From NCBI GenBank assembly GCA_020698575.1, contig CM036241.1, forward strand, positions 32,299,416 to 32,363,415: a stretch of 64,000 nucleotides of DNA, given 5' to 3'. The stretch is from Bostrychus sinensis. Its lineage: Eukaryota; Chordata; Actinopteri; Gobiiformes; Eleotridae. A program made the translations under genes and the position numbers. The notes under the pieces are model-generated. The model was not told the DNA's origin and did no database searches. It saw only the letters and a list, made by a program, of their open reading frames with translations. Positions 11,100 to 22,400 of this stretch are shown here, piece by piece (positions within the stretch are counted from its first letter, which is position 1; each line of letters begins with the position of its first letter).

Positions 11100-11440
11100 C
11101 TCTTTGTTATCTCAGTGTGAGATGCAGGCGTCACCAGAGCAAGCTCAGACTTGGTGAACGGAGAATTGAGGGCAGCTCCAGCAGCCCGGATCCTCACAGC
11201 TGGCCGTATCTGACCAACAGGTCTGCCCCTCGAGTGCCATTTTCTGCTCAGCCCTTTGGCCGAGACATCTGCTACAAACTGCCCGGCCTCCACAATTGGC
11301 CTCACAAGGGCAATGCGAAAACCCAACATACATAAAACATTACACAGCATAATATGGCTCTTCAAATCAAATTGTTGCCTGTGGATCGAGACCGGTCTTT
11401 TAGGAGCAATGCTGATGAGTCACGGAGGAAATAACACATG
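11100..11440. promoter_or_regulatory. Candidate conserved non-coding block
   Basis: A repeat-free, GC-balanced block in AT-rich surroundings. Overlapping open frames occur on both strands (11117-11335 plus; 11081-11365 and 11145-11333 minus) with no recognisable domain and no clear splice sites. Features include CACAATTGGCCTCAC and TGATGAGTCACGGAG (an AP-1-like TGAGTCA). This is a judgement from texture. Confidence 0.3.
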
Positions 11441-12249
11441 TAATTTAGCACAGCGCAATCAAATAAATGACATGGGACTTATGTAAATTCATGGATGATT
11501 AGATAATCATAACCATCTCAGAGGTCAGATTGCTTAAAAGAGCATATCATTTAGTAAAACAACTTGAGATAGATATTTTCACACCTATTCACTGTGAAGC
11601 TATAATCACGCAACAAGTTTCAGAGCCTACACTTATGCCAGGCCACAAGAACTCGGGGACAAGCATCTAACCATTCCATAATACACAAGATGACAGAGTA
11701 CTGGCAGCACCAGGAAAACAGTGTTTCAGTGAAAGGCCAAATTCCCAGACCGGTGTTGGCGAGGTGAGATAGCAATGGTGTTTTTTTTTCTGCACTTTCT
11801 AGCTTTGGCCAAAGGAACTCCGGGTCTGCCACTGCCAACTACTTACAATTAAGCACTCATTACTTAGTCAATGTGCAAAGATAGTGTTGGAGCGATGGAG
11901 TGTGGGTACTGCATGAATTTTATCTGTGACCATAAAAGGAAGTAGTCTATAGCCTTATCACTTATTTATTTTCTCACTCATCTCTCTGAAATAGATCTCT
12001 TCTCTTCACAGCAGACTAGCAATTTTATAAATGAAAAGCTAAATACATAAATTTGAAGAACTTGAAATATTGACTAATTATATCACCAGGGCCCATTCTA
12101 AAAATCTGCACTGGGACCCCTCAGGACTAAGTTACGCTACTGAGACCAGCTATAACAATGTATGTATGTTTGTAAATGCATTTAGAGGCATTCTTAGGAT
12201 TCTGTATTTTGTGTTTTCTCCCCCTCCCTTTTGTGTTCCTTTTGCAGAT
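11441..12249. other. AT-rich DNA, no feature recognised
   Basis: No gene, complete repeat or regulatory cluster is recognised. A minus-strand frame at 11620-11838 has no domain. Confidence 0.3.
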
Positions 12250-12299
12250 GGGGTGAGGTTGGGGGGGAGGGGTGGGGGGGGGGGTGGGGGGGTGGGGGT
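12250..12299 (+). repeat. G-rich low-complexity tract
   Basis: About 50 bases of G runs broken by single T or A, including an 11-base G run. There are four or more G-tracts of at least three, so the plus strand can form a G-quadruplex. It creates the glycine-rich stretch of the spurious 234-codon frame at 12070-12774 and the proline-rich frames opposite. Confidence 0.9.
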
Positions 12300-12315
12300 A
12301 TGGCATCTCCCAGGG

Positions 12316-12642
12316 CAGATGCGACACACCTGCACACAATTCCAGCCTCAGTACAAAACCCTGGTCAACTCACCACCACCTTGCCAGATAATTCAGTCCT
12401 GTTTGGAAGGGCTCTGTGTTTCCTGCTGGAAAGTTGTCTTGTATTTTTGTATTTTTGTAACTTTTGGACTCACCTGCATTTTCCTGTGCCCAGGTCTCTT
12501 CACTGTCTCGCCTGCTGAAACCTCTGGGAAAGCCGACCAGCTCCCTGCCTCCTCAGCCTGCTGGTTTTGTCAAATAAACTGCTTAAAACTTTACCATTCT
12601 GTGGCTCTGCTTTGGGGTCCCTCTAGCCAAACCCTAACAGGC
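12316..12642 (+). mobile_element. Possible solo LTR or LTR-element end
   Basis: The segment begins TGCGACACACCTGCACAC and ends GGTCC...AACCCTAACA, bounded by TG and CA. It has an AATAAA polyadenylation signal in TCAAATAAACTGCTTAAAAC followed by CTGCTTTGGGGTCC, a layout common at the 3' end of Gypsy-type LTRs in fish. No internal region, primer-binding site or clear 5-bp duplication was found, so other origins are possible. Confidence 0.35.
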
Positions 12643-13129
12643 ATTTTCTTCTTTGCTTTGGTTGGTTCTTCTCTCTCTAAATCCAAAAGGGGCAAAAAGT
12701 TTTTGTTTTATTATTTAAATTTTTTGTTTTGTGGACATACATTGTTTGCAAGGTGTGTTGGTGGTCTAGTTTAATAAAACCTTCAGACGAAACTTGAATG
12801 AAATAATGTATGTAACTTCTACAGTACAGTACAATATGCAGTATGGAGAATTTTTAGGATTACATAAACACAGATGAAGCATATAATAAAGTTATATTTA
12901 AATTACACTTTAAATAGAGATTTATTAAATGTATTTCCAATTCCAAATATTAAGCTTCAAATTTAAAGTGAAATTGTGAAAATATTGAATAAAACTCAGT
13001 TGCCAAAGCTCTTAATGTCTTAAATAACTCGCATATTTAGTAAAACTTTAAATTGCAACATTCACTTGGGTCTAGCACAGAGAACATAATAAACCAGAGA
13101 CTACACATTTTTAATCTGGTATTTCCATA
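12643..13129. other. AT-rich DNA, no feature recognised
   Basis: Simple AT-rich sequence with runs such as AATTTTTTGTTTTG and no gene. The open frame crossing from 12070 ends at 12774 and is rejected. Confidence 0.3.
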
Positions 13130-13600
13130 CACACACAACTATTATGAACTGCCTGCGACCTTTGCTGAGTCGCCCAAAGCAGGGAAACAGAGATGGCCCA
13201 CATTTAATTATCAGTGTTTGTACATCATTAATTTTTATTAAAAGCCACTGCCAGTGTGAAGGAGATGAATGTGTGTGTGCACTGACAAACAGATCATTAC
13301 ACCACTCTCTAAAGGAAATGATGCTTTTTAAAAGGCAAAAAAAATCCAATAATAAACTCTAATCAAATATTCCATAATGTAGAGATGTTATCTGAGTCAC
13401 TGTGAACTGAGACATAATGATACCCCAAACCTTTACACTGAGCTGTGCCAATCAATAATGAGCTTGTCAAATGGGAAGGTTGGTTAAATTATGGACAAGT
13501 ACCAATCATTACCATAAATGTGTGGCTCATTAGCCACCGTCCTCTATAGCATTTCATTCATTTAAAATGTCACTATTAACACTTGTATCAAGTGTGGGGA
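13130..13600. promoter_or_regulatory. Candidate enhancer-like conserved blocks
   Basis: Two adjacent repeat-free blocks. 13130-13350 contains CATTTAATTATCAGTG and ACATCATTAATTTTTATT homeodomain-type AT cores beside GC-balanced sequence. 13430-13600 contains CAATCAATAATGAGC, CCAATCATTACCATAAATG and GGCTCATTAGCCACC. Short frames here (13053-13362) overlap on both strands and show no domain. Dense TAAT/ATTA cores in unique DNA are typical of vertebrate developmental enhancers; conservation has not been tested. Confidence 0.4.
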
Positions 13601-13959
13601 AGCCTGTTTCACTGGAGAGATCTATGACTGTAATCTTGTGACTCTGTCTGTGAACTGTAAAGTGTGCTAAATATGGAAATGATTTTCAACTTTGAACACT
13701 GTAAATACACTTTTTATTTCAGTGCTGGCAGCTGACCACATCTACAGCCACAATACATCTCAAGTTTACTACTGTTCCCATAAAGTGTAAGTCTTATAAT
13801 GTAAATGGATTTCTTTATGGTGGGCTGATAGATCATCTGTCCCAGAGATGACGTCCAGGGTATAGTCCAGATTAAATCTGTTGAATAATTACACACAACT
13901 GCTGCTGTGTGAAATACTGCCCAGTCCATTTGTTACCCCGGGACTGCACTGGGACTCAC

Positions 13960-14460
13960 GTGCTCCTCTGTTGGACTTGTATTCCCAGGAGGCTGTAATT
14001 GCGGTGATAAGTGCAAATAAGTACAATTAGCTAAGCATGCTAATTGCCCATGTTTTCCTTTTCCCTTGTGTTCCCATCCCTAATGATGGTCTCATTTCAG
14101 CAGACAGATCTTCTGCAGATTACAATCTGGGACCAGGTCGACAGCAGAAATAAATAATGGTCATTAGTGCGTGTTCAACCGACGCAGCACCAGGAAGAGT
14201 CTCGTTCATTTCCTGCCGGCGCACAACCTCATGGCTCCTTTACTTTTCCTCTGTGAGATTTATAGATGAGTAAAAATAGGGTTGTGATTTTGATTTATCA
14301 CAGCAGGGTCTTTGGCTGGATCCCTGTGCCACCATGCCCAGGCCCTCTCAGGAGAGCCTCCCCTGGCATCACTCCAGCCCCCGCCCCACCGAGTTTTTAT
14401 GGTGCAGTGGCACAAAGCTAATTTCAGTCAACTTCTGCAAATGGCTCTTCAAACAGGCCC
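13960..14460. promoter_or_regulatory. Candidate enhancer-like conserved block
   Basis: Unique sequence with an inverted pair of homeodomain-like sites, CAATTAGC and GCTAATTG, at 14024-14046 separated by 7 bp. It is followed by a GC-balanced stretch with AATAATGGTCATTAGTGC, TTGATTTATCACAGC and a CACCGAGTTTTTATGG segment. A 60-codon frame at 14312-14494 has no domain. It forms a cluster with 13130-13600. Confidence 0.4.
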
Positions 14461-14605
14461 AAAGAGACAAAGTTTCTGTTTGATGGGACATTAGTCTATT
14501 TCAGCATGTTTTTGAGATGTATAAAGTTTGGGCAAAACATTTTTTTGTCCTTTGGTTTTTACATACTCAAACAAGATGTAACATTATGCTATAGGGCCGG
14601 TCATA

Positions 14606-14846
14606 TTCACTGATCAGGCATAACATTATGACCACTGACAGGAAAAGTTAATAATAATCTTTTTTATCACGGCAACTGTGTGTGGAATATACAGTATTAA
14701 GCAGCAATTATGCATTTATCAGTCAATCTGACATCAATTGAATTTTACAAGAGCTAAATTGTGATGCCTAGATAACTGGGTCAGAGCATCTCCTAAACTG
14801 CAGCTATTGCTAAGTGGTCATAATCTTATGCCTGATTGGATCCATT
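14606..14846 (+). mobile_element. Internally deleted Tc1/mariner-type element
   Basis: The ends CACTGATCAGGCATAACATT and (reverse complement) TCCAATCAGGCATAAGATTA are inverted repeats, each followed by ATGACC. Between them, 14748-14825 translates with stops to a decayed transposase N-terminal helix-turn-helix region: IVM, then R-stop-LGQSIS, then TAA. This matches the start of fish Tc1/mariner transposases, and the catalytic DDE domain has been deleted. The copy is inactive. Confidence 0.7.
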
Positions 14847-14866
14847 CAGATAGGATTTCCCTAGGC

Positions 14867-15421
14867 CAGGGGTCTGCAACCTTCTGGAACCAAAGAGCCA
14901 GTTGTTTCCAAAAAAATATTAAACTTACATCTATAAAGAGCCACAACTAGTTTTAATGCACATAAGTTGTTTAGCCTATAAATAAAATATAGCTTATGGA
15001 TGGTCATTAATTATTGCAAACTAACAAAGAACTGTGTTAAATACTCACTGCACTGATTATCTTTTAATAGGCCACTAACCAGCAGTAAATCCAGGAGTAA
15101 CACACCCTGAGAACCGGAGTTATATTCAGTAACATTTCTTGGAGGTGTTTTATTAACTTATGTGTGTTCAGATCAGTCTGTGTGTGCACTTTGCAGCCAA
15201 TAAAAGCTACAAACAGTGGTAATAAGTCCATGTCATACTCTAGAAAACAAGGATAAAGTCTTATTTTAAATAGAGAAGGGGCTGCAGATGTAGGTTGTTT
15301 CAAAGTCGTCTATATATTCCTTTAATGACTTTTCATAAGCAGATGTCAGACACCCAAAGAGCCACAGGAGCAGGGCTAAAGAGCCGCATGTGGCTCTAAA
15401 ACCATAGGTTGCAGACCCCTG
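14867..15421. mobile_element. hAT-like MITE with perfect 8-bp duplication
   Basis: The left end CAGGGGTCTGCAACC and the right end GGTTGCAGACCCCTG are exact inverted repeats. CCCTAGGC flanks the element on both sides (14859-14866 and 15422-15429), a perfect 8-bp target duplication diagnostic of hAT-type insertion. Inside, AAAGAGCCA and GAGCCGCATGTGGCTCT motifs are near the ends. It is 555 bp; the frames inside (15064-15303 and 15266-15460, minus strand) have no transposase motif. A second copy is truncated at 1-57. Confidence 0.9.
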
Positions 15422-15429
15422 CCCTAGGC

Positions 15430-16799
15430 ATACTCCTACAGTAAACATTACTATTTTCAAGCAGTATGTATGTTAGTATGAGGTTTAAATGATGAATCAG
15501 AGCCCATATAAATGATGGAAGTAACTGTGCATAAGTTATCATAAGTAAACTTCATGGCAGGTATTGTTTTTGAAATTGAAACATATGTCTGTGGTGTCTA
15601 TGGAAACTAGCTTACACCTGTGAACAGCCGGTTGGTGTAATTACAGTCTGTAAACATCAGTGTTTATCAAACACAGCTGAGACTGTCAGCATCATACCAC
15701 AACCATCCATGTGTTAGGTAAAGGATCAAATATCAGTAGGTTGGGTTATTGCGAGGATTCACTTTTTAGATTCTGGAGTCTCTTAAGGATTCTGTACCAT
15801 TTTGAGATTCAATTCTTTTTAGTTGATTCTTTACTATTGTGAGATATACAGCTTTTGAGGCTTAATGGAAAGAGTATTTACCCCTAAACTAGAAGATCTT
15901 CGAGTTTGTGTCCAATTCTGGGCACTCTATCTTTATCACTGTGAGAAAGGGCCAGTGCCTTGGCAGAGGTCTATGCTCTCTGAGTGCTTCTAGTTTAGAT
16001 TTTTTTGTAACTTTGTTTATAGCCTTTCTTTTAAAAAAAACAATCTTTTGCACAGTATTGTTTTTTTCTATTCTTAATAATTCCAGAGTACAAGCCACGT
16101 TAGAAACCAATTTCAATGTTTTTACACTTATTACACCATCTGCCACTTTTCAAAAGGCGTTAAAAAGTTAGCAGTCTAAATAATGTCTTTTTGAGGATAC
16201 AGTTTTTGTGTTAAATCGTATGCATGTCATTCTTTCACTCCCCAACTTCTTTGGTGTTATCGGAGTAATTGCAGGGCTAATTTGGGACGTGCAAGGACAA
16301 GCAGCCTGTCAGTGCAGATACTCCAGTCACACAGTGGCCCATGAGGATGCAGCAGGGATGAATGACTGTGATAAAACCACACATCTCCAACAAGAAAGCA
16401 GCTCTTTTTGACTAGAATAAAGCCAGGGGATACAGATATATTAAGTAAATTAATTGAATGAAAGGCTGCTCAAAACAGGGGATTGAGAGATATGTACTCA
16501 GCATCCTATGGGAAGATAGATCAAGAAAACAAGAAAGAGAAAACTCATTTTCTCTCAATTATGTATCAGGTTATTGTTCCATGAACAATTGTAAAAAACA
16601 TTGGCAGCTTGGGACTCACTTGTACGCAGAATCTCATCAGATCAGACCTATTTTGTTGTCTGAAGTTATTATTTTGCTTATTTCCATCATAAAAAACCTC
16701 TGCACATATATTTTACTGCTTAGGTAACAAACAAAACAGTATAAAGCACATAGTAGATCATTTGGTGAACTGTTAAATTCTTTTTTAAACATCAATCTA
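15430..16799. other. AT-rich DNA, no feature recognised
   Basis: No gene or repeat is recognised. Frames at 15889-16146 and 15908-16171 overlap on opposite strands, and 16208-16411 and 16458-16727 lack domains. GTGCAAGGACAAGCAGCCTG around 16290-16310 sits in a short GC-balanced patch. Confidence 0.3.
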
Positions 16800-17310
16800 G
16801 TGAATCTTAAGATGTGTAGGTTGGTCTAGGTTGTAAAGATTAGCATCAGCAAGCAATATAAACTCTCTGTCTGCTACGGCTGGGACACACACCAATCCAA
16901 CTCCCAGACTGCCGTCAGAAGAGGCACAGGTGACTGCTCTATCACTCCAAACCCCTCCTGGATGCCGCAAAAAGTGGCTACAGACACACCGGGGCGATCT
17001 AGATCAATGACAGAGCAGCTTGTAGGTTCTGAACATGTGTGAGACGTAGTAACTCTCCATAACAGCAGGCGGCGCTAGTGGCTAAACTCTGCTGATAATG
17101 GGCTTCTGTAAATAAACGCAGCACTCAAGTGGTTCACTCAAGCATTTATTAATGAATAATAATCATACGTGCTACATTAACCCTCAGGGACCCTACTAAA
17201 AAAATCACGTTCATACTGATGAGCACGTAAAATGCACAATTAATTTTGTTCCTATAAAAAATGTTACAAATTCTTTTAATATTCTAGTTTCCTTGACTTA
17301 ATTTTGTTCT
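16800..17310 (-). repeat. Family E dispersed repeat, copy E2
   Basis: The reverse complement of this stretch aligns through E1 at 4560-5265, and it provides the uninterrupted reference that proves the insertion at 4667-4951. Landmarks are GGCGGCGCTAGTGGCTAAAC, CTGATAATGGGCTTCTGTAA and AATCATACGTGCTACATTAA. It is inverted relative to E1 and about 12 kb away. The class is unknown. Confidence 0.7.
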
Positions 17311-17970
17311 CACACATCTGTGAATGAATAATAGTGAAATATAATTATATTTTCATCTGCACAAGGCTATATGTAAGCTAACTGCAACACACTAGCATCA
17401 CAGTTATGGGAAATATAATGAATACTTGTTATAACCAAAGATCTATATAAGTTAATGACAATCGAGAGCTTAATAACTGCATATTTTTTCAAAAGAACAA
17501 CAAAATATGACAATGCACTAGTACTCCAGTGTGTATATTAGTTTCACATACTGTATGTTTTAGAATTCAGTGCTGTATTAGTTGTTAATCTTAATGGCCC
17601 CTCTTTATTTATCTGTAACCATCACAGAGCTCTGAGGTCTGCAGTCTCTCATTGCTCATATGTTTTACAACAATTTATGTCAGTTTCATTTGTACAGCAT
17701 ATCAGTCAAGTCTGGTTGTAGAAATAAAATTTGTCTAGACTTTTTTTAAGCTTTAAGTTCGGTAAGCATTTAACAGCCCTTTTTTCACTATGAGCTGTGA
17801 TCATCAACTTTGTGATTTTTGGTGAAGTTGAGGCGATAATTGGCATCACTAGGCAGAGTGTTGGTGAACTGTGTGTTCTTACTGATGTGTTGCTATCCCA
17901 TGCAGAAATCTTCAAGTCTTTGCAGAGGTAGAGAGATGAGTTTTGTCAAAGTATGCAATGATAAGGAAAG
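17311..17970. other. AT-rich DNA, no feature recognised
   Basis: No repeat or gene is recognised. The minus-strand frame at 17706-17915 has no domain. Confidence 0.3.
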
Positions 17971-18420
17971 GTTCTAGCCTGGCCAGCCAAACTCAATTAT
18001 TGTCTGGAGCATTCCACCAGTCTCCAGTCCTAAAAATGTCTGTAGTGTGCTTTAAAAGCTCACATATGTGCATCTATAGTCACCACTGCACTCCAAAATG
18101 TTAGTATAGCCAGGGCTAGTGGTATGACGAGTCAGCTGAGGTGATCTGGACATCTGTGTTGGTACTTCCAGATGTCTCTCGGCTGAGTTATTCCAGTCAG
18201 GATCTGGGTGAAGAGACCGTATCCGTCAGCTGGCACGGGAACTCTTCAGTATTCCTCACGAGGAAACAGGTCTGGCCATCACCACTTACACCAGTCCTCC
18301 TGACAGGATGAAGATGAAGGAAGACATTTTGAATATACAAGGAGCACAACTATAGCCTGGCCTGCCATCCTAATTCTATTTCTACTCCTTTTCTATTCAA
18401 ACAATTGAAAATCTGGTTCC
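17971..18420. repeat. Region with two family B-like termini
   Basis: CTAGCCTGGCCAGCCAAACT near 17976 and ATAGCCTGGCCTGCCATCCT near 18354 match the outer end of family B, in the same direction. The sequence following the second resembles the family B start (CTATTTCTACTCCTTTTCTATT). The 18120-18330 interval between them is GC-richer and unassigned. These may be solitary ends of decayed copies. Confidence 0.35.
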
Positions 18421-18666
18421 TGTCAGTCTTAATCCAACCAGATAGTCATACAATTAACCAGAAAGCACAAAGTCTGTGCCGTTTTAGCCAAACTGTTATG
18501 ATTGATCTAAAATTGTTTAGACAGGAGCAGGTTTAAATGGGAGAGGCTATGGTCTATCGCAATTTATTGTCATTGCAATACTGTCCAACGTAATATTTAT
18601 ATCTCAAAAATCTTGCATCGCAATAAAATCCTCCCTTTCACAGGCATTTTATTTTGATCAAGTCAA

Positions 18667-18800
18667 CTTTTAGTTATTCATATATTTGGTCCTAGTTAGT
18701 TCTGGTTTAGGTCAAGGTTTATAGTTCTAGGTTTAGCCCATATTAGCTCAGTTTAATTTACCCTTGGTTTAGACATGATTATGGCTTTCTTTAATTATGA
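18667..18800. repeat. Degenerate TTTAG/CCTAG-type array
   Basis: Phrases TTCTGGTTTAGGTC, TTCTAGGTTTAGCCC and CCTTGGTTTAGACATG recur irregularly, like the internal array of the hAT-like elements at 44603-45328 and 57688-58128. No terminal repeats remain. Confidence 0.4.
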
Positions 18801-18886
18801 TTTAGCCCAAGTTTTCTTTTCATATGGCCTCCTAGTGTGCAGTGACTCACATATTCATTTGACATCACTTTTATTCTGGATGCTAT

Positions 18887-19528
18887 TAGCCTTGCCTTCT
18901 TACTTTCTTTTTGAAAGTAGGACAGTCTAGTTCCTCATCCGCAGCCATCTGTTTATCTCCGGTCAATTTGGAACTGGCCTGTCACAGCTGTATATTTGCA
19001 GCATGTCTTTATACTGAAGCTAATGTCCTACCAACAATAACCAAGGTAGCACCAGGATGAATTTAATAACTTCTCTCACCTGATTAAAGGCGTTTATTGC
19101 TTTCCTTCATCACCTGTTGGGTTTGCTGAAGTCCTTGTTGTTGTTCAGTCCTCTATGGGATTTTTGTGTTTGTCCTGTTCTCATTTTAACAACACTAAAG
19201 TTCCATTGACATCTGACATAACGACATTCAAAACTTTCTCCGCAAGTCTCTGAACAACTGGCTTCTGCTGCTGGCCCTGTTCACAAACAAGTACAGAGCT
19301 GCTCATAATACAGCGTATTCTGGTGTTTTATGGCAAAACTGTAAAGATTCCACGATGTTTGTTTTGCTTACAGGTCCACAGTACACTGCTTATATTCTGC
19401 CCTTCCTTTCTCTGATTGGTTATGCTGCCTGGGATTGTTCTGACTGTAGAAACAAACATCATGCAAAGCGATACCAGACTAACTTCTTTGTGTATAATAG
19501 GAAAAGAGTTTGTCTGGCTGGTCAGGCA
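18887..19528 (-). mobile_element. Family B hAT-like MITE, copy B2
   Basis: It starts TAGCCTTGCCTTCTTACTTT and ends GTCTGGCTGGTCAGGCA, which are inverted relative to each other. It runs collinear with B3, sharing TCACAGCTGT, GTTCAGTCCTCTATGGGA, GACATCTGACATAAC, TTTCTCTGATTGGTTA and GCCTGGGATTGTTCTG. Frames at 19328-19540 and 19355-19537 on opposite strands are by-products of the repeat. No target duplication remains visible. Confidence 0.7.
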
Positions 19529-19712
19529 AGTTCCTGACACAAGACTCTCCTTTTATCCAGGCTTGAGACTTTCAAAAAGAATCCACTACTAAACCTTTGG
19601 TGAGTAGAAACTTTTTTAATTTTTTTTTTTATTTAACTTAAGTTTTATTATATCAAAGGGGCATTCATATATTGCACGTCTTGTTACTTCATACCTAATT
19701 CTCTTCACTAAA

Positions 19713-19960
19713 AAAATGCACCGGCAAGCTAGAACAGCAAGAAGGTCCCGGGTTCAAATCCCGTCCTTTCTGTGTGAAGTTTGCACAGTTTGTTCTCCCT
19801 GTGTCAGTGTAGGTTTCCTCCAGGTGCTCTGGTTTCTCCTCCCACTAAAAACCTGTACAATAGGTCTGCCATGGGGCCAGGACTTGCCTGCAACAGAGAT
19901 TGTCAATCTCAGTGGGTGTTTCCTGGGTAAAAAAGGTAAAATAAAACAAATAATAATGGA
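19713..19960 (+). mobile_element. V-SINE remnant S1
   Basis: A degenerate tRNA-like head (AGCAAGAAGGTCCCGGGTTC, including a B-box-like GGTTCAAATCCC) leads into the conserved V-SINE body TTTCTGTGTGAAGTTTGCA, GTTCTCCCTGTGT and TTTCCTCCAGGTGCTCTGGT. The 3' tail AATCTCAGTGGGTGTTTCCTG passes into a GTAAAATAAA-rich end. The A-box half is missing, so it cannot be a functional tRNA gene. Confidence 0.75.
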
Positions 19961-20529
19961 AAAAAAAATATGGATGACATAGTGCATTTGCTGTAGCTCT
20001 TAATAGTACTTCTATTTTCTTCCTCATTAGCATGGTAATGTACTTTGTAGGAACCAACCACACCAGCCTTATCTTTTTACATTCCTCTTAATTTCCACTG
20101 ACCTTAAGCAGACAATTAAACTTGAATATTGCATTACTGGGATTATTGTGTTATGTCCTATGCTCCATTTCTCCAATTTGCTTGAAAATGGCTTATTAAT
20201 AATAGAGAATGATTCGGTATGCCCATGTACTTACTATGTGGCAGTTGTCCAATTTACCAGGTTTTTTAAATAGCATTTAAAGTGGAGTTTGCTGCTGCAC
20301 AGATGTATCGCTCTTAATCAAAGAGAAACAACATCTAGGGCTCTTAAAACAGGTCTAGCATCATTGTCTAGACACATATCAAAGACAATGCTCTTTACTG
20401 ATATATACTGTGGACTCTAGTGGTTTGGGGACTAATATGAATTGCATTTTGAGCTCGTCATAAGAACAATGACACCAAATGTCCTTTCAATACACACTTA
20501 ATCACCATAACATCTCCTCTGTCCTTATC

Positions 20530-20920
20530 CAGTGTGTTCCTTTAGCATGAGTTGTTGATGCACTCCAGGAACACTGTCTATATTTTCTCATTTTCTCTGC
20601 TGAACGACCGTCTGACTCTGAATCTCATTAAGGCAAAGGCAACGTGCCACAAAGAGGCCCAAATATCAGCGCTGAAATCTATTATTATAATTTTTCAATC
20701 ACTCTGGAGATTGAAATGTTGGTGGCTGTGTCTTCCACTTTCCTTGGCTGTCTACCCTCCAGGTCTCTCTGACTGCTTGGGCCCCTGAAGAGGCTGGGTG
20801 GCCCCTCATTAAGCACACTCTGGATTATCGCTCCTGGCCGGGGCTATTTCCAACAACATGCTAGTGCATTGTAATGAGCTTCTCTGTGTGCTGCACAAAC
20901 ACACTCAGTCTCCCACTTTA
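20530..20920. promoter_or_regulatory. Candidate enhancer-like conserved block
   Basis: Unique and GC-balanced. Contains AATCTCATTAAGGC, TATTATAATTTTTCAATCAC, CTCATTAAGCACACTC, GGATTATCGCTCC (a bicoid/OTX-like GGATTA) and GCATTGTAATGAGC. A 78-codon frame at 20552-20788 has no recognisable domain. No repeat homology was noticed. Function is inferred from texture. Confidence 0.35.
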
Positions 20921-21430
20921 ATCACTGAGAAGGAGATAGGCTACTCTGCGAGCCCTACACAGGAGCAGGGGGAAGGAAGGAGGGATTTGCAAGTTCCTCC
21001 ATCCTCTGATGACATATAATCTCCTTGGGAGATGAGTGTTCTGTCTCTGAGCCCTGATTGACATGTCTAGCATTAAAGATGAAGAGAGTCAGGAGCGATG
21101 CTGCAGGAAATGCTACAAGTAGAAAAATATGAGGCAGTAATGGTTCATTGGTGAATGCTGATCCTTCAGATACACTGGTTGTGTATTTGCAGATCTGTAT
21201 GTCAAACAGCTTAAGGGAAGATACACCACATAACTCACAGATTACATGTCTCTGCATTTTCTATATTAATTATTTTGTTTAGTTTTCTGTCATGCAAGTT
21301 GGTACTACTTTACAGAGGATTACAGCAATGTGCAACAAGAATCTTTTCCTGTGAAGCAATCTTTGGCATTTGCCTTATCAAGTAAACATACATTATATAA
21401 CAGGGATTCTCAAATGGTGGGATGGAACCA

Positions 21431-22105
21431 GGGTTTGACATTAGCACTAGCCAACCAACCACAGTGGGAAGATTTCAATTTTGGCGAGTAACACATTCAG
21501 TCTCATGAGCCATTTTCAGTCCAGTTGGGTTATTTACATACATTTTTAACTACTTTAGGAGTGACTTTCAGCTGCTATGCTTTAAAATGTCTCCCTAATT
21601 TAAAACCTCAAATAAATCATCAGAGGAGAAAAAATGATGCAATTAAAGTTGCCTTAATAGGTTGCGTTCATATGAATTCTAAAAGGCCTAAAACTGAGCT
21701 GGAGGCAGGTAGAATTTTATGTAAAATATGTTGCTAAAAACTCAAAATGCAGATGTCCTGGTGTGGTTTATGGCTAATATCTCTGTAAGTACTGAGTTAT
21801 TCCACATGAAACAATAACTGGCACAAACTTCAAAGTCTTCTTTGTCAGTACAAATGACCTAAAGTGAAGTTATTTCTTTAATATAGAATGATATTATTTA
21901 AACACACAGTTGTGATTGCTGTCAGTAGACTTGACATTAACAAGAGTTGTAAAATCAAATTCTAACAGATTGTTGTTTTTATCATATACTTCACATGAAA
22001 CAACAATTCAGCATCCAAACTGGCTAGCAAAAATCTTAAATGGCTAGTAACTTTTAAAGAACATTTGTAACAGTGACCAGTAAGCAAAAACGTAAACCCC
22101 AAATG
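21431..22105. mobile_element. Possible decayed hAT-like element
   Basis: GGGTTTGACATTAGCACTAG at the left and the approximate inverse AGTAAGCAAAAACGTAAACC at the right suggest terminal repeats. CTAGC/CTAGT phrases recur inside both ends. No clear target duplication or coding region was found, and the call is tentative. Confidence 0.3.
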
Positions 22106-22201
22106 TTGTTACTTTTAAATATATGTATTTGCTTTGAAGGTCATCAAAAAATAAATAGCTCTGTAAAAAGTGGGTCACTAAAAAGGAATCAGGATTTAAA
22201 C

Positions 22202-22400
22202 TAGGGTGCAGAGTGGTTAGCGTTCCGGTCTCTTTACAAGGAGGTTGTGAAAAGATGTGAGAGCGAATGGTTGTCTCTAAGTGTGTTTAGAAATGTCAGC
22301 CCTGAAACTAACTGGCCGTTGTCCAGGATGTACCCTGCCTAAAACCTTAAGCCATCAAGAAGCGCTATTGGTAATAAGCCAAAGAAGATTAATGGCATAA
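22202..22400 (+). mobile_element. V-SINE remnant S4
   Basis: A tRNA-like head, GGTGCAGAGTGGTTAGCGTT, is followed by a body deletion. The tail module reads GAGAGCGAATGGTTGTCTCT, AACTGGCCGTTGTCCAGG and TGTACCCTGCCT. It shares this tail with 41608-41715 and 47855-48095. Confidence 0.65.

Noticed and set aside
12070..12774. Longest ATG frame (234 codons), glycine-rich centre
   Set aside because: It runs through a G-rich low-complexity tract and an LTR-like segment, with proline-rich frames opposite, and has no domain or codon bias.
17976..18360. A further complete family B element between two B-like ends
   Set aside because: The two ends point the same way and the sequence between them does not match family B.
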